Shown here one piece after another: positions 51,058 to 61,529 of a DNA stretch of 64,000 bases. Numbering within the stretch: the first letter of the stretch is position 1; each line of letters begins with the position of its first letter. The notes below the pieces were generated by a model, which did not search any database, was not told the DNA's origin, and was given only the letters and a program-made list of their open reading frames with translations. Source of the stretch: CAMYMQ01 sp963730305 (lineage in GTDB: Bacteria; Pseudomonadota; Alphaproteobacteria; Bin65); assembly GCA_963730305.1 (NCBI GenBank), contig CAVSRB010000004.1, forward strand, positions 558,001-622,000, in the 5' to 3' direction. The position numbers and the translations under genes are program-made.

Positions 51058-51726
51058 ATGACTGAGAACAAACGGGACATCGATCCGAAGGACGCGGAGA
51101 GCCAGGCGCCCAAGGCGGACCCGGCCGGAGCCGATCCGGAATCGACCGGGAACGAAGGGGCCGACGCCGGCGCGACCGAGGAGGACACCGAGGCCATGAT
51201 CGCCGAGCTCGAAGCCGAGCTGGCGGAGATCAAGGACAATGCCCTGCGCGCCATGGCCGAGGCGGAGAACATCCGCAAGCGCGCCGAGCGCCAGGTCGCC
51301 GACGCCAACAAGTATGGCGCGGTGGGAATGGCCCGCGACATGCTGACGATCAGCGACAACCTGCGCCGCGCGCTCGACGCCGCGCCGGCGGACGCCGCCG
51401 CGGGCGACGCGCTGCTCGCCAACCTGCGCGCCGGGGTCGAGATGACCGAGAACGAGCTGCAGCAGGCGCTGGCGCGCCACGGCGTCAAGGAGATCACGCC
51501 GACGCCGGGCGAGAAGTTCGACCACAACCAGCACCAGGCGATGTTCGAGATGGAGACCGACGACTATCCGCCGGGCACCGTCGCCCAGGTCATGCAGGCC
51601 GGCTACATGCTCCACGACCGGCTGCTGCGCGCGGCCATGGTCGGCGTCGCCAAGGCTCCCGCCGGTGCGGCGGCCGCCGGCGAGGCGCCGGCCGGGGGTT
51701 CCGGGGAGCCGGGCGACAGCCAGTAG
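51058..51726 (+). CDS. grpE: Nucleotide-exchange factor GrpE
   Basis: A co-chaperone that releases ADP from DnaK. The 222-residue protein has a long acidic N-terminal helix (EAMIAELEAELAEIKDNALRAMAEAENIRKR) and the C-terminal beta domain (FDHNQHQAMFEMETDDYPPGTVAQVMQAGYMLHDRLLR). It lies 15 nt after hrcA in an operon. The C-terminal Gly/Ala tail is longer than usual. Confidence 0.95.
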   Translation: MTENKRDIDPKDAESQAPKADPAGADPESTGNEGADAGATEEDTEAMIAELEAELAEIKDNALRAMAEAENIRKRAERQVADANKYGAVGMARDMLTISDNLRRALDAAPADAAAGDALLANLRAGVEMTENELQQALARHGVKEITPTPGEKFDHNQHQAMFEMETDDYPPGTVAQVMQAGYMLHDRLLRAAMVGVAKAPAGAAAAGEAPAGGSGEPGDSQ

Positions 51727-51817
51727 GGCGGCGGCCGCGGCCGCCCCGCAGGGTCTCCCCGTCATCCGCACCAACATGGGCTAAGGCGTCGTTCGGCGGC
51801 CGGGCTATGCTGCGCCC

Positions 51818-52483
51818 ATGGTCGAATCCGCGATCGAATCGGTCCTGACCAGCCCCTGGTTCCTGTCGGCGTGGGGCGTCCTCGCGCTCGTCGCCGTGGC
51901 GGTGCTGGTCCGGGACCTGGCCCGTAACAACCCGCAGACCCCGGGCCTGATGAAATGGGTGTGGGGCTTCACCGTGGCCTATTCGGGCCCGATCGGGCTG
52001 GCGATCTATTTCTACGCCGGCCGCCGGCAGATCCCGCGCGACAGCCTGTGGCGCCGTTCCTTCCGGTCGGTGGCGCACTGCTATTCGGGTTGCGGCGCGG
52101 GCGAGATCGTCGGCGTGCTGATCACGGTCGGCCTGCTCGGCCTGGGCAACTGGTGGGTCGCCGGGGTGACCTTCGTGCTCGCCTATATCATGGGCTTCGT
52201 GCTCACCGTCGGCCCGATGATGCAGGAGGGCGTGCCCTTCCGACAGGCGATGTGGGACGCCGTCGTGAGCGAGACCGCGAGCATCACGGTGATGGAGATC
52301 GTCGCCCTCGCCGTCGACCTCTGGCTCGCCCGCAACGCCAACCTGGGCGACCGCATCTTCTGGGCGTCGCTGGTCGTCTCCCTGACCGCCGGGCTGGCGG
52401 CGGCCTATCCGGTCAATGTCCTGCTGATCCGCTTCGGCGTGAAGGAGGGCATGGGCAACCCGCGCGAGATGGCGGCGGCCTGA
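51818..52483 (+). CDS. DUF4396-type membrane protein
   Basis: A 221-residue inner-membrane protein with about six helices. The segment HCYSGCGAGEIVG, followed by VLAYIMGFVLTVGPMMQEGVPFRQAM, matches the DUF4396 family; function unknown. ATG 51818 lies six bases after GCTATGCT, a possible -10, so the transcript could be leaderless or nearly so. First of the genes inserted between grpE and dnaK. Confidence 0.8.
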   Translation: MVESAIESVLTSPWFLSAWGVLALVAVAVLVRDLARNNPQTPGLMKWVWGFTVAYSGPIGLAIYFYAGRRQIPRDSLWRRSFRSVAHCYSGCGAGEIVGVLITVGLLGLGNWWVAGVTFVLAYIMGFVLTVGPMMQEGVPFRQAMWDAVVSETASITVMEIVALAVDLWLARNANLGDRIFWASLVVSLTAGLAAAYPVNVLLIRFGVKEGMGNPREMAAA

Positions 52484-52502
52484 CCGGATCGGCGTCCCTG
52501 CG

Positions 52503-52634
52503 GTGACCTCGCCGGCCACGACCGACGGCAACACCCAGCCGACCTCGGGCCGGGCGCACCGGCTCTTCGACGACGCGCTCAACGACGGCGCCATGGTCGC
52601 GCCGCGGATCCCGCTCGACGCGCCGGGCGGGTGA
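52503..52634 (+). CDS. Possible 43-residue small protein
   Basis: GTG 52503 to TGA 52634 encodes 43 residues (start VTSPATTDG, end RIPLDAPGG). Every codon ends in G or C, stronger than expected by chance even here, so the frame looks selected. It follows the DUF4396 gene by 19 nt and could be cotranscribed. No hydrophobic helix or known motif. It could also be the tail of a gene broken by an indel, since no ribosome site is obvious. Confidence 0.4.
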   Translation: MTSPATTDGNTQPTSGRAHRLFDDALNDGAMVAPRIPLDAPGG

Positions 52635-52639
52635 GGGCG

Positions 52640-53330
52640 TCAGGGCCGGGTCACCCGCCTGAGCGTCAGGTTGAACCGTCCGCTCCCTTGGCTGCCCCCG
52701 CGGCCGCCTTCCGGCAGCAGCCGGCTCGACCCCGCCAGGATCCGGTCGACGCCGTGATAGGCGTGGCGCGCCGCGCCCGACAGCACCACCACCGAGCCGC
52801 TGGCGAGCTGGACCGACGCCGTCGGCCCGCCGCGCTTCAGCCCGCCGATGCGGAACACCGCGGTGTCGCCCAGCGAGATCGAGACGATCGGCGCGTCGGC
52901 GGCGTCCTCGTCCTGGTCGCGGTGCGCGCCCATCTTGGCTTGCGCGCCGTAATAGTTGATCAGGCAGGCCTCCGGGTCGGCCGGGTAGTCGGTCAGCGCC
53001 CGCCAGATCGCCACCACGCTATGCGGGATCGGCGGCCACGGCCGCCCGGTCTCCGGATGGCGGTCGACGTAGCGGTAGCCCTGCGCCTTGTCGGTGTACC
53101 AGCCGAGCGGTCCGGCGTTCGACATGCGCACGCTCATCGCCTTGCCCGTGCCCGGCACATGGGGGGTGTAGAGCGGCGCGTCGGCGAGGATCGCGCGGAT
53201 GTCGGCGAGCAACGCTTCCTGCGCGGCCCGGTCGAGATAGCCGGGATAGAGCCAGGCGCCCTCGACGGCGCCCAGCGGGATGCGGTCGGTCGGGCGGTCG
53301 GTGTAGCGTCTTGGAAGCGGAGATGGCCAT
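52640..53330 (-). CDS. alkB: AlkB-like 2-oxoglutarate/Fe(II) dioxygenase (frame interrupted)
   Basis: Homologue of the DNA/RNA alkylation repair enzyme AlkB, which oxidatively removes methyl groups from bases. The protein has GPLGWYTDKAQGYRYVDRHPETGRPWPPIP, the iron ligands in MGAHRDQDE (HxD) and the distal His in SGAARHAYHGVDRI, with a 2-oxoglutarate-binding Arg near the end (GRFNLTLRRV). One extra base near 53308 breaks the N-terminus: MAISASK is followed, in the next frame, by RYTDRPTDRIPLGAVEGAWLY. Repaired length is about 229 residues. TTG 53212 in the main frame is too far downstream to be the real start. Confidence 0.8.
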
Positions 53331-53455
53331 CGTGCCGTGAAATCTAGGTCGATTCCGGCCGGCGGGAAATCCGTTCCGTGCGGCCGCTCGATGCCGCTTT
53401 ACACGCTGGGCGTGCATCGGTATGTTCCTTATACGTTCTAATGCGGGAGGCGACC

Positions 53456-54439
53456 GTGGCGGAATGGGTCGAGGGCCCGCCGGGCCAGGACAATATGATC
53501 TCGCTGGGCTTCGGCACTTTCTTCGCGCCGCTGCCGCTGGACTGGCTGTTCGAGCCGGGCCTGCCTCTGCAAGGCCAGCTGGTGTGGCCGCGCGGCGAAC
53601 GGCTCGCCTATTCGGTCGAGTGCTACGAGGACGCCGACGCGGCCGCCGGTCGCGACCGGCTGCTCGACTTCGCGGAAGAGGAGGCATACGGCCTTCCAGT
53701 GGGCGCCGCCCAGGACGTGCTCGATGACATCCTGGTCATGGTCCCGGCCGGCGGCGTCGACGACGACCGGCCGATCGTGTGGAAATGGCTGGAGCCCTTC
53801 GGCGGCACCCATGTCCGAGAGCTTCGGCTGGCCATGGCGCTGCACCCCGACGTCGACCTGCGCGACCTCCAGCTGCATGCGGTCAACGAATGGCTGGGGT
53901 ATGGCGAATGGGCCACGGAACGGACCCGCCTCGACGAGCTGGCCCAGTCGGCGACGCTCAAGCGCGAGACCTTCGGCGAATCGCTGGTGATGCGGGTGCC
54001 GCGCGGATGGCGGACCGAGGATTTGGGCGAGGACGGCTGGGTCGCCGAGCCGGCGGACGAGCACGAGACGCTGTGGCTGACCACGGCTTCGTTCCGGGCC
54101 GAGGTGCACGACCCGGCCGACTTCGCCGACGCGCTGACCAAGATCGCCGATGGTGCCGACATGTCGCCCGCTCCCGGCCACCGCCGGCTGCGCGAGGAGG
54201 TCGAGACGCTCGGCGACTACGATCGGCTCTACGTCGACGCGAGGACCGAGGACGACGCGGAGGGCCCGATCCGGCGGATTACCTGGCGGCGCTATTCCTG
54301 GGGCGAGGGCGTCCTCACCCTGGCCCTGATCCACCTGTGCACCGACCTCGACCGGATCGACGAGCCCCGCTTCGTCGACAGCGCGGCTTTGATCGAGCGC
54401 GAGGTGCGCAACGCGGCGGTGATTCCGCCCCGTTCCTGA
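53456..54439 (+). CDS. Protein of unknown function, no recognised domain
   Basis: An intact acidic cytoplasmic protein of about 327 residues. It begins AEWVEGPPGQDNMISLGFGTFF. No signal peptide or transmembrane helix is present. Ser/Asp/Glu-rich; the pairs Trp-Leu-Glu and repeated ELR-type strands give a beta-rich impression. GTG 53456 is chosen because GGGAGG lies 5 nt upstream; ATG 53441 in the same frame would add five residues. It precedes the dnaK promoter. Possibly a Pho- or stress-related gene by position, but nothing in the sequence shows it. Confidence 0.6.
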   Translation: MAEWVEGPPGQDNMISLGFGTFFAPLPLDWLFEPGLPLQGQLVWPRGERLAYSVECYEDADAAAGRDRLLDFAEEEAYGLPVGAAQDVLDDILVMVPAGGVDDDRPIVWKWLEPFGGTHVRELRLAMALHPDVDLRDLQLHAVNEWLGYGEWATERTRLDELAQSATLKRETFGESLVMRVPRGWRTEDLGEDGWVAEPADEHETLWLTTASFRAEVHDPADFADALTKIADGADMSPAPGHRRLREEVETLGDYDRLYVDARTEDDAEGPIRRITWRRYSWGEGVLTLALIHLCTDLDRIDEPRFVDSAALIEREVRNAAVIPPRS

Positions 54440-54443
54440 GGCC

Positions 54444-54460
54444 GGTCGCAGCCTGCGACC
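54444..54460 (+). promoter_or_regulatory. 17-bp palindrome upstream of the dnaK promoter
   Basis: GGTCGCAG (54444-54451), one base, CTGCGACC (54453-54460): a perfect 8-bp-arm palindrome, 34 nt upstream of the dnaK -35. No T-run follows, so a terminator is less likely than a binding site, but neither is proven. Confidence 0.4.
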
Positions 54461-54493
54461 TCGAAAGCCCAACCCTGCCCTGCCAATCCCCGC

Positions 54494-54522
54494 CTTGCAG
54501 GCCTATTTCTTGGTCACTATAT
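54494..54522 (+). promoter_or_regulatory. dnaK promoter
   Basis: CTTGCA (54494-54499) and CTATAT (54517-54522) are 17 nt apart, the alphaproteobacterial housekeeping or RpoH-like arrangement (CTTG...CTATAT). It lies 112 nt before dnaK ATG. Heat-shock sigma control is plausible but not certain. Confidence 0.7.
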
Positions 54523-54633
54523 GCAGTCACGGGTCTACACCCCTCTATTTCGAGACCATCGTTTGACAACCAGGGGCCCGGGTGGTGCCTTCGAGGGCTG
54601 CCGCGGGCTTGCTGACACGGGAGACGAGAAACA

Positions 54634-56559
<1,926 letters not shown>

Positions 56560-56599
56560 CACGGGATCCGTGACGATCGGGCGCCGCCGCGCCGGCACT

Positions 56600-56624
56600 G
56601 CCCCCCTCGGGGAAAACGGGGGGC
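56600..56624 (+). terminator. Weak hairpin between dnaK and dnaJ
   Basis: GCCCCCC (56600-56606) and GGGGGGC (56618-56624) make a 7-bp stem with an 11-nt loop. There is no T-run, so it may attenuate rather than end transcription between dnaK and dnaJ. Confidence 0.35.
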
Positions 56625-56680
56625 GGTAACCGGCGGCGGCGCCGACGGACCCGAAGGATAAGCGGGGAATTCAGCAGGCC

Positions 56681-57827
56681 ATGTCGAAACGCGACTATTA
56701 CGAGGTCCTCGGCGTCGACCGCGACGCCGGCGAGGGCGACCTCAAGCGGGCGTTCCGCAAGAAGGCGATGGAGTCGCACCCTGACCGCCACCCGGGCGAC
56801 GCGGAAGCCGAACACCGTTTCAAGGAAGTCAACGAGGCCTACGAGGTCCTGAAGGACCCGCAGAAGCGCGCGGCCTACGACCAGTACGGCCACGCCGCCT
56901 TCGAGCACGGCATGGGCGGCGACGCCGGCATGCACGGCGGCTTCGAGTTCAACTTCGGCGGCGGCTTCGCCGACATCTTCGAGGAGATGTTCGGCGAGTT
57001 CACCGGCCGCGGCCGGGGCGGCCGCCGGCGCGAGCAGGCGCGCGGCCAGGACCTGCGCTACAACATGGAGATCACCCTCGAGGACGCCTTCGAGGGCAAG
57101 CAGGCGACCATCGAGGTGCCGACCTCGGTGGCCTGCGACGCCTGCCACGGCAGCGGCGGCGAGGGCGGCGCCCAGCCGGTCGCCTGCCCGACCTGCGGCG
57201 GCCGCGGCCGGGTCCGCGCCTCCCAGGGCTTCTTCACGGTCGAGCGCACCTGCGCCGCCTGCCAGGGCACCGGCGAGACCATCTCCGACCCGTGCAAGAG
57301 CCTGCGGCGGCGCCGGCCGCGTCCACCGCGAAAAGACCCTGTCGGTCAACATCCCCGCCGGGGTCGACGACGGCACCCGGATCCGGCTGGCCGGCGAGGG
57401 CGAGGCCGGCGTGCGCGGCGCGCCGCCGGGCGACCTCTACATCTTCATCGCCATCGCGCCGCACGAGATCTTCATGCGCGACGGCCCCAACATCTACTGC
57501 CAGGTGCCGATCCCGATGACCACGGCGGCGCTGGGCGGCGACGTCGAGGTGCCCTGCGTCGACGGCTCGCGCGCCAAGGTCACGATCCCGGGCGGCACCC
57601 AGAACGGCGAGCAGTTCCGCCTGCGCGCCAAGGGCATGAGCGTGCTGCGCTCCAAGGCGCGCGGCGACATGTATATCGAGATGGAAGTCGAGACCCCGCG
57701 CAACCTCAACGCCGAGCAGAAGAAGATCCTCGAACAGTTCCGCGCGGCCGGCGGCGACGACACCAGCCCCAAGTCGGAGCGCTTCTTCGAGCGCGTCAAG
57801 ACGCTGTGGGAGGGGATGAAGGGGTAG
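56681..57827 (+). CDS. dnaJ: Chaperone DnaJ (one frame break)
   Basis: Hsp40 co-chaperone of DnaK. The J domain carries HPD in AMESHPDRHPGD, followed by a Gly/Phe-rich region. The zinc-finger repeats CDACHGSG, CPTCGGRG, CAACQGTG and CKACGGAG follow. One extra base near 57297 breaks the fourth repeat; the frame resumes VHREKTLSVNIPAGVDDGTRIRL. Repaired length is 381 residues. Ends WEGMKG. Confidence 0.95.
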
Positions 57828-57861
57828 GGGCGCTTACGCGCTTCCCCGTTCCCCACAAGCC

Positions 57862-57974
57862 GTCATTTCGACCGGAGCCTTCCGCGCAGCGGAAGGTGGA
57901 GCGGAGAAATCTTGCCGCCACGTCCGAGATCGCGCCGGTGGCGGCAAGATTCCTCGACTGCGCTCGGAATGACG
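57862..57974. repeat. Palindromic intergenic repeat, family B
   Basis: Outer arms CGTCATTTCGA and TCGGAATGACG, inner arms AATCTTGCCGCCAC and GTGGCGGCAAGATT (perfect, 14 bp), and a small hairpin CCTTCCGCGCAGCGGAAGG. A known style of alphaproteobacterial intergenic element. It follows dnaJ by 34 nt and could end its transcript. Confidence 0.85.
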
Positions 57975-58120
57975 CCCCGCCCGGAGCAGGCTCGTAGCCC
58001 GCTCCACAACGGTTTCCACCGTCGGTCCGCAGAATCCGTTTCGACGAGCCACCAATCCGTGCGCCGCGACCGATAAATTCGCGGTATCATCGTAGGCCTT
58101 CAAACGTGGAGTGCCGTGCG

Positions 58121-58639
58121 ATGAGCGTTCCCCTGTGGCTGTTCGTGATCGTCCTGGTCTGGGCGGCCGCGATGACCGTGTTCTTGTTCTACCGCAACCC
58201 GCTGCCATTCCCGGACCGGGGCCACCGCTGCTTCGCGGTGCCGGACGAGAAGGCGGCGCGGGTGGTCGCGACGATCCTCCACAAGCTCGGGCGGCTGCCG
58301 GAGCGGTTCACCTTCGACCCGCTGCCGACCCACCAGACGCTGTTGTGGGACAACACCACGGTCGTGATCCGCTACGACGACGACCCGCGCATGGCCGGCT
58401 TCGCGCGCAACGCCATCTCCGTCGTGGTCCGCGATCCCCGCGCGGCGGCGCGGCAGGCCGCGGCGATGCTCGAAGCGGCGGGTTTCACCGCGACGGTGAT
58501 CGACGATCTGGTCGAGCCCGGCGGCGACAAGATCGCCGTGGTCGCCAGCGACGCCTTCGACGGCTGGATCCTCGCCGTCCGCCGCCACATCCTGGCGATG
58601 GGCAAGCCGCCCAACCTGCACAAGATGATGAAGGGATAG
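58121..58639 (+). CDS. Single-pass membrane protein of unknown function
   Basis: A 172-residue protein with one N-terminal transmembrane helix (PLWLFVIVLVWAAAMTVFLFY), then a soluble cytoplasmic or periplasmic domain with FDPLPTHQTLLWDNTTVVIRYDDD and GFTATVIDDLVEPGGDKIAVVASDAFDGWILAVRRH. I do not recognise the family. GTG 58106 in the same frame is an alternative start. A possible -10 (GGTATCAT) lies about 35 nt upstream. Confidence 0.6.
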   Translation: MSVPLWLFVIVLVWAAAMTVFLFYRNPLPFPDRGHRCFAVPDEKAARVVATILHKLGRLPERFTFDPLPTHQTLLWDNTTVVIRYDDDPRMAGFARNAISVVVRDPRAAARQAAAMLEAAGFTATVIDDLVEPGGDKIAVVASDAFDGWILAVRRHILAMGKPPNLHKMMKG

Positions 58640-58651
58640 GCGCGGCCGGCG

Positions 58652-58808
58652 GGTCCCTCGATACGGCCGCGCTGCGCGCGCCCTACTCGGGATGAGGGCC
58701 TCGGGTGCCGCTCTGTCGTCCTCATCCTGAGTAGCCCCGGCGTCCAGCCGGGGCGTATCGAAGGACCCTCATCCCGAGTAGCTCGCGTCGCGAGCGTATC
58801 GAGGGACC
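58652..58808. repeat. Palindromic intergenic repeat, family C, three units
   Basis: Three related units in alternating orientation: GGTCCCTCGATACG to CTCGGGATGAGGG (58652-58698), CTCATCCTGAGTAG to CGTATCGAAGGACC (58719-58767), and CTCATCCCGAGTAG to GTATCGAGGGACC (58768-58808). The last ends one base before the SDR stop codon. Confidence 0.8.
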
Positions 58809-59600
58809 TCACCCCATCCGCAATCCGGCCGAGATCGTGATCGTCTGGCCGGTCATGCCGTCGCTCTCGCGCGAGGCCAGGTAGACCGCGATGTGGGCGA
58901 TCTCCTCGGGGGCGAGCAGCCGGCCCATCGGCACGCGGGCGAGCATCGCCGTCTTCAACTCCTCGAACGACACGCCCATGCGGTCGGCGTGCTCCTTGAA
59001 CTGGTCGACCATGTCGGTCTCGACGAAGCCGGGGCAGATCGCGTTGATGGTGATGCCCTGGGCGGCGGACTCCAGCGCGGCGCAGCGGGTCAGGCCGACG
59101 ACGGCGTGCTTGGACGCGTTGTAGGCGGCCTGGTTCGGGCTCTCCCACTTGCCCGCGGTCGAGGCGATGTTGACGATCTTGCCGCGATCCAGCGTCGCCA
59201 TGTGGCGGATCGCCTGCTGCATCACGTGGAAGGTGCCGTAGGCGTTGACCTTCATCACCCGGTCGAACTCGTCCGTCGTGTAGTCGGTGAACGGCTTGCC
59301 CTTGTAGACGCCGGCGTTGTTGACGACGATGTCGACCCGGCCGAGCGCGTCGACCGCGGCGGCGAACATCGCCGCGACGGCGTCCGGGTCGCTGACGTCG
59401 GCGCCGTGGGTCGCCGCCTTGCGGCCGTGGCCGGCGACCGCCGCTTGGGTGTCCGCCAGGTTGCCGGCCTTGGTCGCGACCAGGAACAGGTCGGCGCCCT
59501 CGCGGGCGAAGGCCTCGGCGATCGCCCGGCCGATACCGCGGCTCGCGCCGGTGACCAGCGCCGTGCACCCGGCCAGCCGGCCGCTCGGTTGTTCGGTCAT
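58809..59600 (-). CDS. Short-chain dehydrogenase/reductase
   Basis: A 263-residue SDR. NAD(P) binding: ALVTGASRGIGRAIAEAF (TGxxxGxG), then VDIVVNNAGV; the catalytic Ser is in NIASTAGK and Tyr-x-x-x-Lys in YNASKHAVV. It resembles 3-oxoacyl or 3-hydroxybutyrate dehydrogenases, but the substrate is not determined. Frame intact. Confidence 0.85.
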   Translation of the reverse strand: MTEQPSGRLAGCTALVTGASRGIGRAIAEAFAREGADLFLVATKAGNLADTQAAVAGHGRKAATHGADVSDPDAVAAMFAAAVDALGRVDIVVNNAGVYKGKPFTDYTTDEFDRVMKVNAYGTFHVMQQAIRHMATLDRGKIVNIASTAGKWESPNQAAYNASKHAVVGLTRCAALESAAQGITINAICPGFVETDMVDQFKEHADRMGVSFEELKTAMLARVPMGRLLAPEEIAHIAVYLASRESDGMTGQTITISAGLRMG

Positions 59601-60122
59601 TCTCGTATCCCCGATGGTAACGCGATTGATCGCGGAACCCTATTCCGCGGCGCCGGCCCTGTCATCCAGCGGGGTGGATCGGGCTTTGCACGGTGGGGCC
59701 GAGCGCGTCATCGCATCCTTCGAGACGCCGTGGCCTCACGGCCCCGGCTCCTCAGGATGAAGGTCTTGTTGACCAAGACCGAGACCCGCCCTTCATCCTG
59801 AGGAGCGCCCGCCGGGCGCGTCTCGAAGGATGCGATGGCGGGCTCGAAGGTCCGGCCGGCGCTGCCGAAGACGATCGCTGCTATCGGGATCATCTGACTC
59901 GCCGCGCCGTCGGCGAAGACGCCGATGTTGGTGTCCGGCATCGGCCGCTGCTTGCTCGGCAGAAGGAAGCGGGCGCCCCCCCTTTCCCTGCCGAGCCCTA
60001 GTCATCCGACGCCGGGCGATCGCCTCCGCGGCCTCGCTCCAGCCACGCCCGGCCACCCGCGCATGGCCGCCCTTCGCCGGCCCGCCTTGCCAAGCGCCGC
60101 GCCGTCCGGTAACCGCAAAGGC
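59601..60122. other. Intergenic region with family A repeat
   Basis: A 522-nt gap. It contains the family A element at 59714-59832 and, after it, about 290 nt of GC-rich sequence with no convincing gene, promoter or terminator. A minus-strand open frame crossing the element is rejected as a gene because half of it is repeat DNA. Confidence 0.45.
59714..59832. repeat. Palindromic intergenic repeat, family A, copy 3
   Basis: CATCCTTCGAGACGCC to CTCAGGATGA (59714-59760) and inverted CTTCATCCTGAGGAG to CTCGAAGGATG (59791-59832). Between them, GGTCTTG and CAAGACC form an extra 7-bp hairpin. Same element as at 37101 and 41188. Confidence 0.85.
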
Positions 60123-60839
60123 ATGAGCAAGTTCGTCTGGTTCGCCTATCTCCAGGACACCGCCAACCCGGGCCTGCGCCTGACCGACGCGGAGCACGCG
60201 CGTGTGCTCGACATCGTCGCGGCGACCCCGGCGCTGGCCAAGGGCCTGGTGTTCACGCCCTGGGACGTGTCCGGCCTCTATTTCGACGACGGCCCGTCGC
60301 CCCAGCTCGCCCTGGAGCTCTATTTCGACGACATCGCCGACCTCGAGGCCGCGCTCGGCCGCGACGGCCACCTGCAGGCGCTCGCCGCGCCCGACGCGCT
60401 GCCCTCGCTCGCCAACGCGGCGATCGAGCAGCAGGCGATGGTGGCGCGCGCCTTCCCGGTGCCCGATCCGGAATTCCGCGTCCCCGCGGGCGCGCCGCAC
60501 TGCTCCTACCTGGTCCACTATCCCGGCGCCGCCGAGGATCTCAACGAATGGATGGCCTACTACGTCGCCAGCCATACCCGCGAGATGGCCAACTTCCCGG
60601 ACATCCGCCAGATCGAGGTCTGCTCGCGGCTCGACTGGTGCGGCTTCCTGCCGTGGCCGCGGGTCGACTACATGCAGCGCAACAAGGTCGTGTTCGACGA
60701 CGGCGAGGCGCTCAAGGCCGCGACCACCGGGCCGGTGATCCAGGCGATGCGCGCCGACTTCCACAAGTTCCCGCCGTTCACCGGCAACAACGTCCACCAC
60801 GCGATGGCGACCCATTCGGTCGGCCCCGGCGGGCGCTGA
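60123..60839 (+). CDS. EthD/Dabb-like ferredoxin-fold protein, uncertain
   Basis: A 238-residue cytoplasmic protein with two related halves suggesting a duplicated ferredoxin-like fold (FVWFAYLQDTANPGLRLTDAEHARVL; SYLVHYPGAAEDLNEWMAYYVASHT). Such dimeric alpha-beta barrels bind small hydrophobic molecules; EthD-like is my best guess, with low certainty. No catalytic motif is clear. ATG 60123 follows weak upstream ribosome-site material. It is flanked by repeats on both sides and has no operon partner. Confidence 0.5.
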   Translation: MSKFVWFAYLQDTANPGLRLTDAEHARVLDIVAATPALAKGLVFTPWDVSGLYFDDGPSPQLALELYFDDIADLEAALGRDGHLQALAAPDALPSLANAAIEQQAMVARAFPVPDPEFRVPAGAPHCSYLVHYPGAAEDLNEWMAYYVASHTREMANFPDIRQIEVCSRLDWCGFLPWPRVDYMQRNKVVFDDGEALKAATTGPVIQAMRADFHKFPPFTGNNVHHAMATHSVGPGGR

Positions 60840-60857
60840 GCGCGCCCGCCCGCGCGG

Positions 60858-60927
60858 TCATGCCCGCGTCGGCGGGCATCCAGATCTTCCTCGATATTTG
60901 CTGAATTCCCGCCTGCGCGGGAACGAC
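60858..60927. repeat. Palindromic intergenic repeat, family D
   Basis: A first hairpin (TGCCCGCGTCGGCGGGCA, 60860-60877) is followed after about 28 nt by a second, ATTCCCGCCTGCGCGGGAA (60905-60923). This pair is a widespread proteobacterial intergenic element. It may close the transcript of the preceding gene. Confidence 0.75.
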
Positions 60928-61100
60928 GCCGGTTGAAATCTCGCGTCGGGATAATAGGTATTATTTCACAAAAACATCGGTCGAGCCACGACCGCGCCGC
61001 TAGGGAAAAGATAACCAAGGATAACCGATGATAACCTTTGTGGTATTTTCGGCCCGGCCCCGGTTCCGCCGACCCGGCGGCCGCGCGACGGAGTGCGGGG

Positions 61101-61529
61101 ATGGACGCACCCTATGAGGAGGTCCTGCTGTTCGATGGCGACTGCGTGCTGTGCTCGCGCAGCGTCCGCTTCGTGCTCGCGCACGAGAGGCGGCCGGTGA
61201 TCCGCTTCGTCGCCGCTCAGACCCCGGCCGGGCAGGCGATGCTCGACCATTTCGGCCTGCCGCGGACCGACTGGGAGAGCGTCGTCTTCGTCGTCGGCGG
61301 CAAGCCGCGCTTCAAGTCCGACGCCTTCTTCGCCGTGGTCCGCCACCTGCGCCTGCCGTGGTCGCTGCTGGCCGGGTTGCGGTTCGTGCCGCGCGTCGTG
61401 CGCGACTGGGTCTACGACCGGATCGCCGGCAACCGGTACGCCTGGTTCGGCCGGCGCGACGCCTGCTTCGTGCCCGGCCCCGACCAGGCGCACCGCTTCC
61501 TCGGGCCGGCCGCGGGGGGCGGCCGATGA
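61101..61529 (+). CDS. DCC-family thiol-disulphide oxidoreductase-like protein (DUF393)
   Basis: A 142-residue protein of the DCC family. The name-giving motif DGDCVLC is at residues 12-18 (FDGDCVLCSRSVRFVL), giving a CxxC thiol pair, as in putative thiol-disulphide oxidoreductases. ATG 61101 starts MDAPYEE. It overlaps the peptidase gene after it by ATGA, so the two are probably one unit. Confidence 0.85.
   Translation: MDAPYEEVLLFDGDCVLCSRSVRFVLAHERRPVIRFVAAQTPAGQAMLDHFGLPRTDWESVVFVVGGKPRFKSDAFFAVVRHLRLPWSLLAGLRFVPRVVRDWVYDRIAGNRYAWFGRRDACFVPGPDQAHRFLGPAAGGGR

Noticed and set aside
59708..59941. Minus-strand frame of 77 codons with a plausible N-terminus
   Set aside because: Its second half is family A repeat DNA and it has no ribosome site or homologue I recognise.
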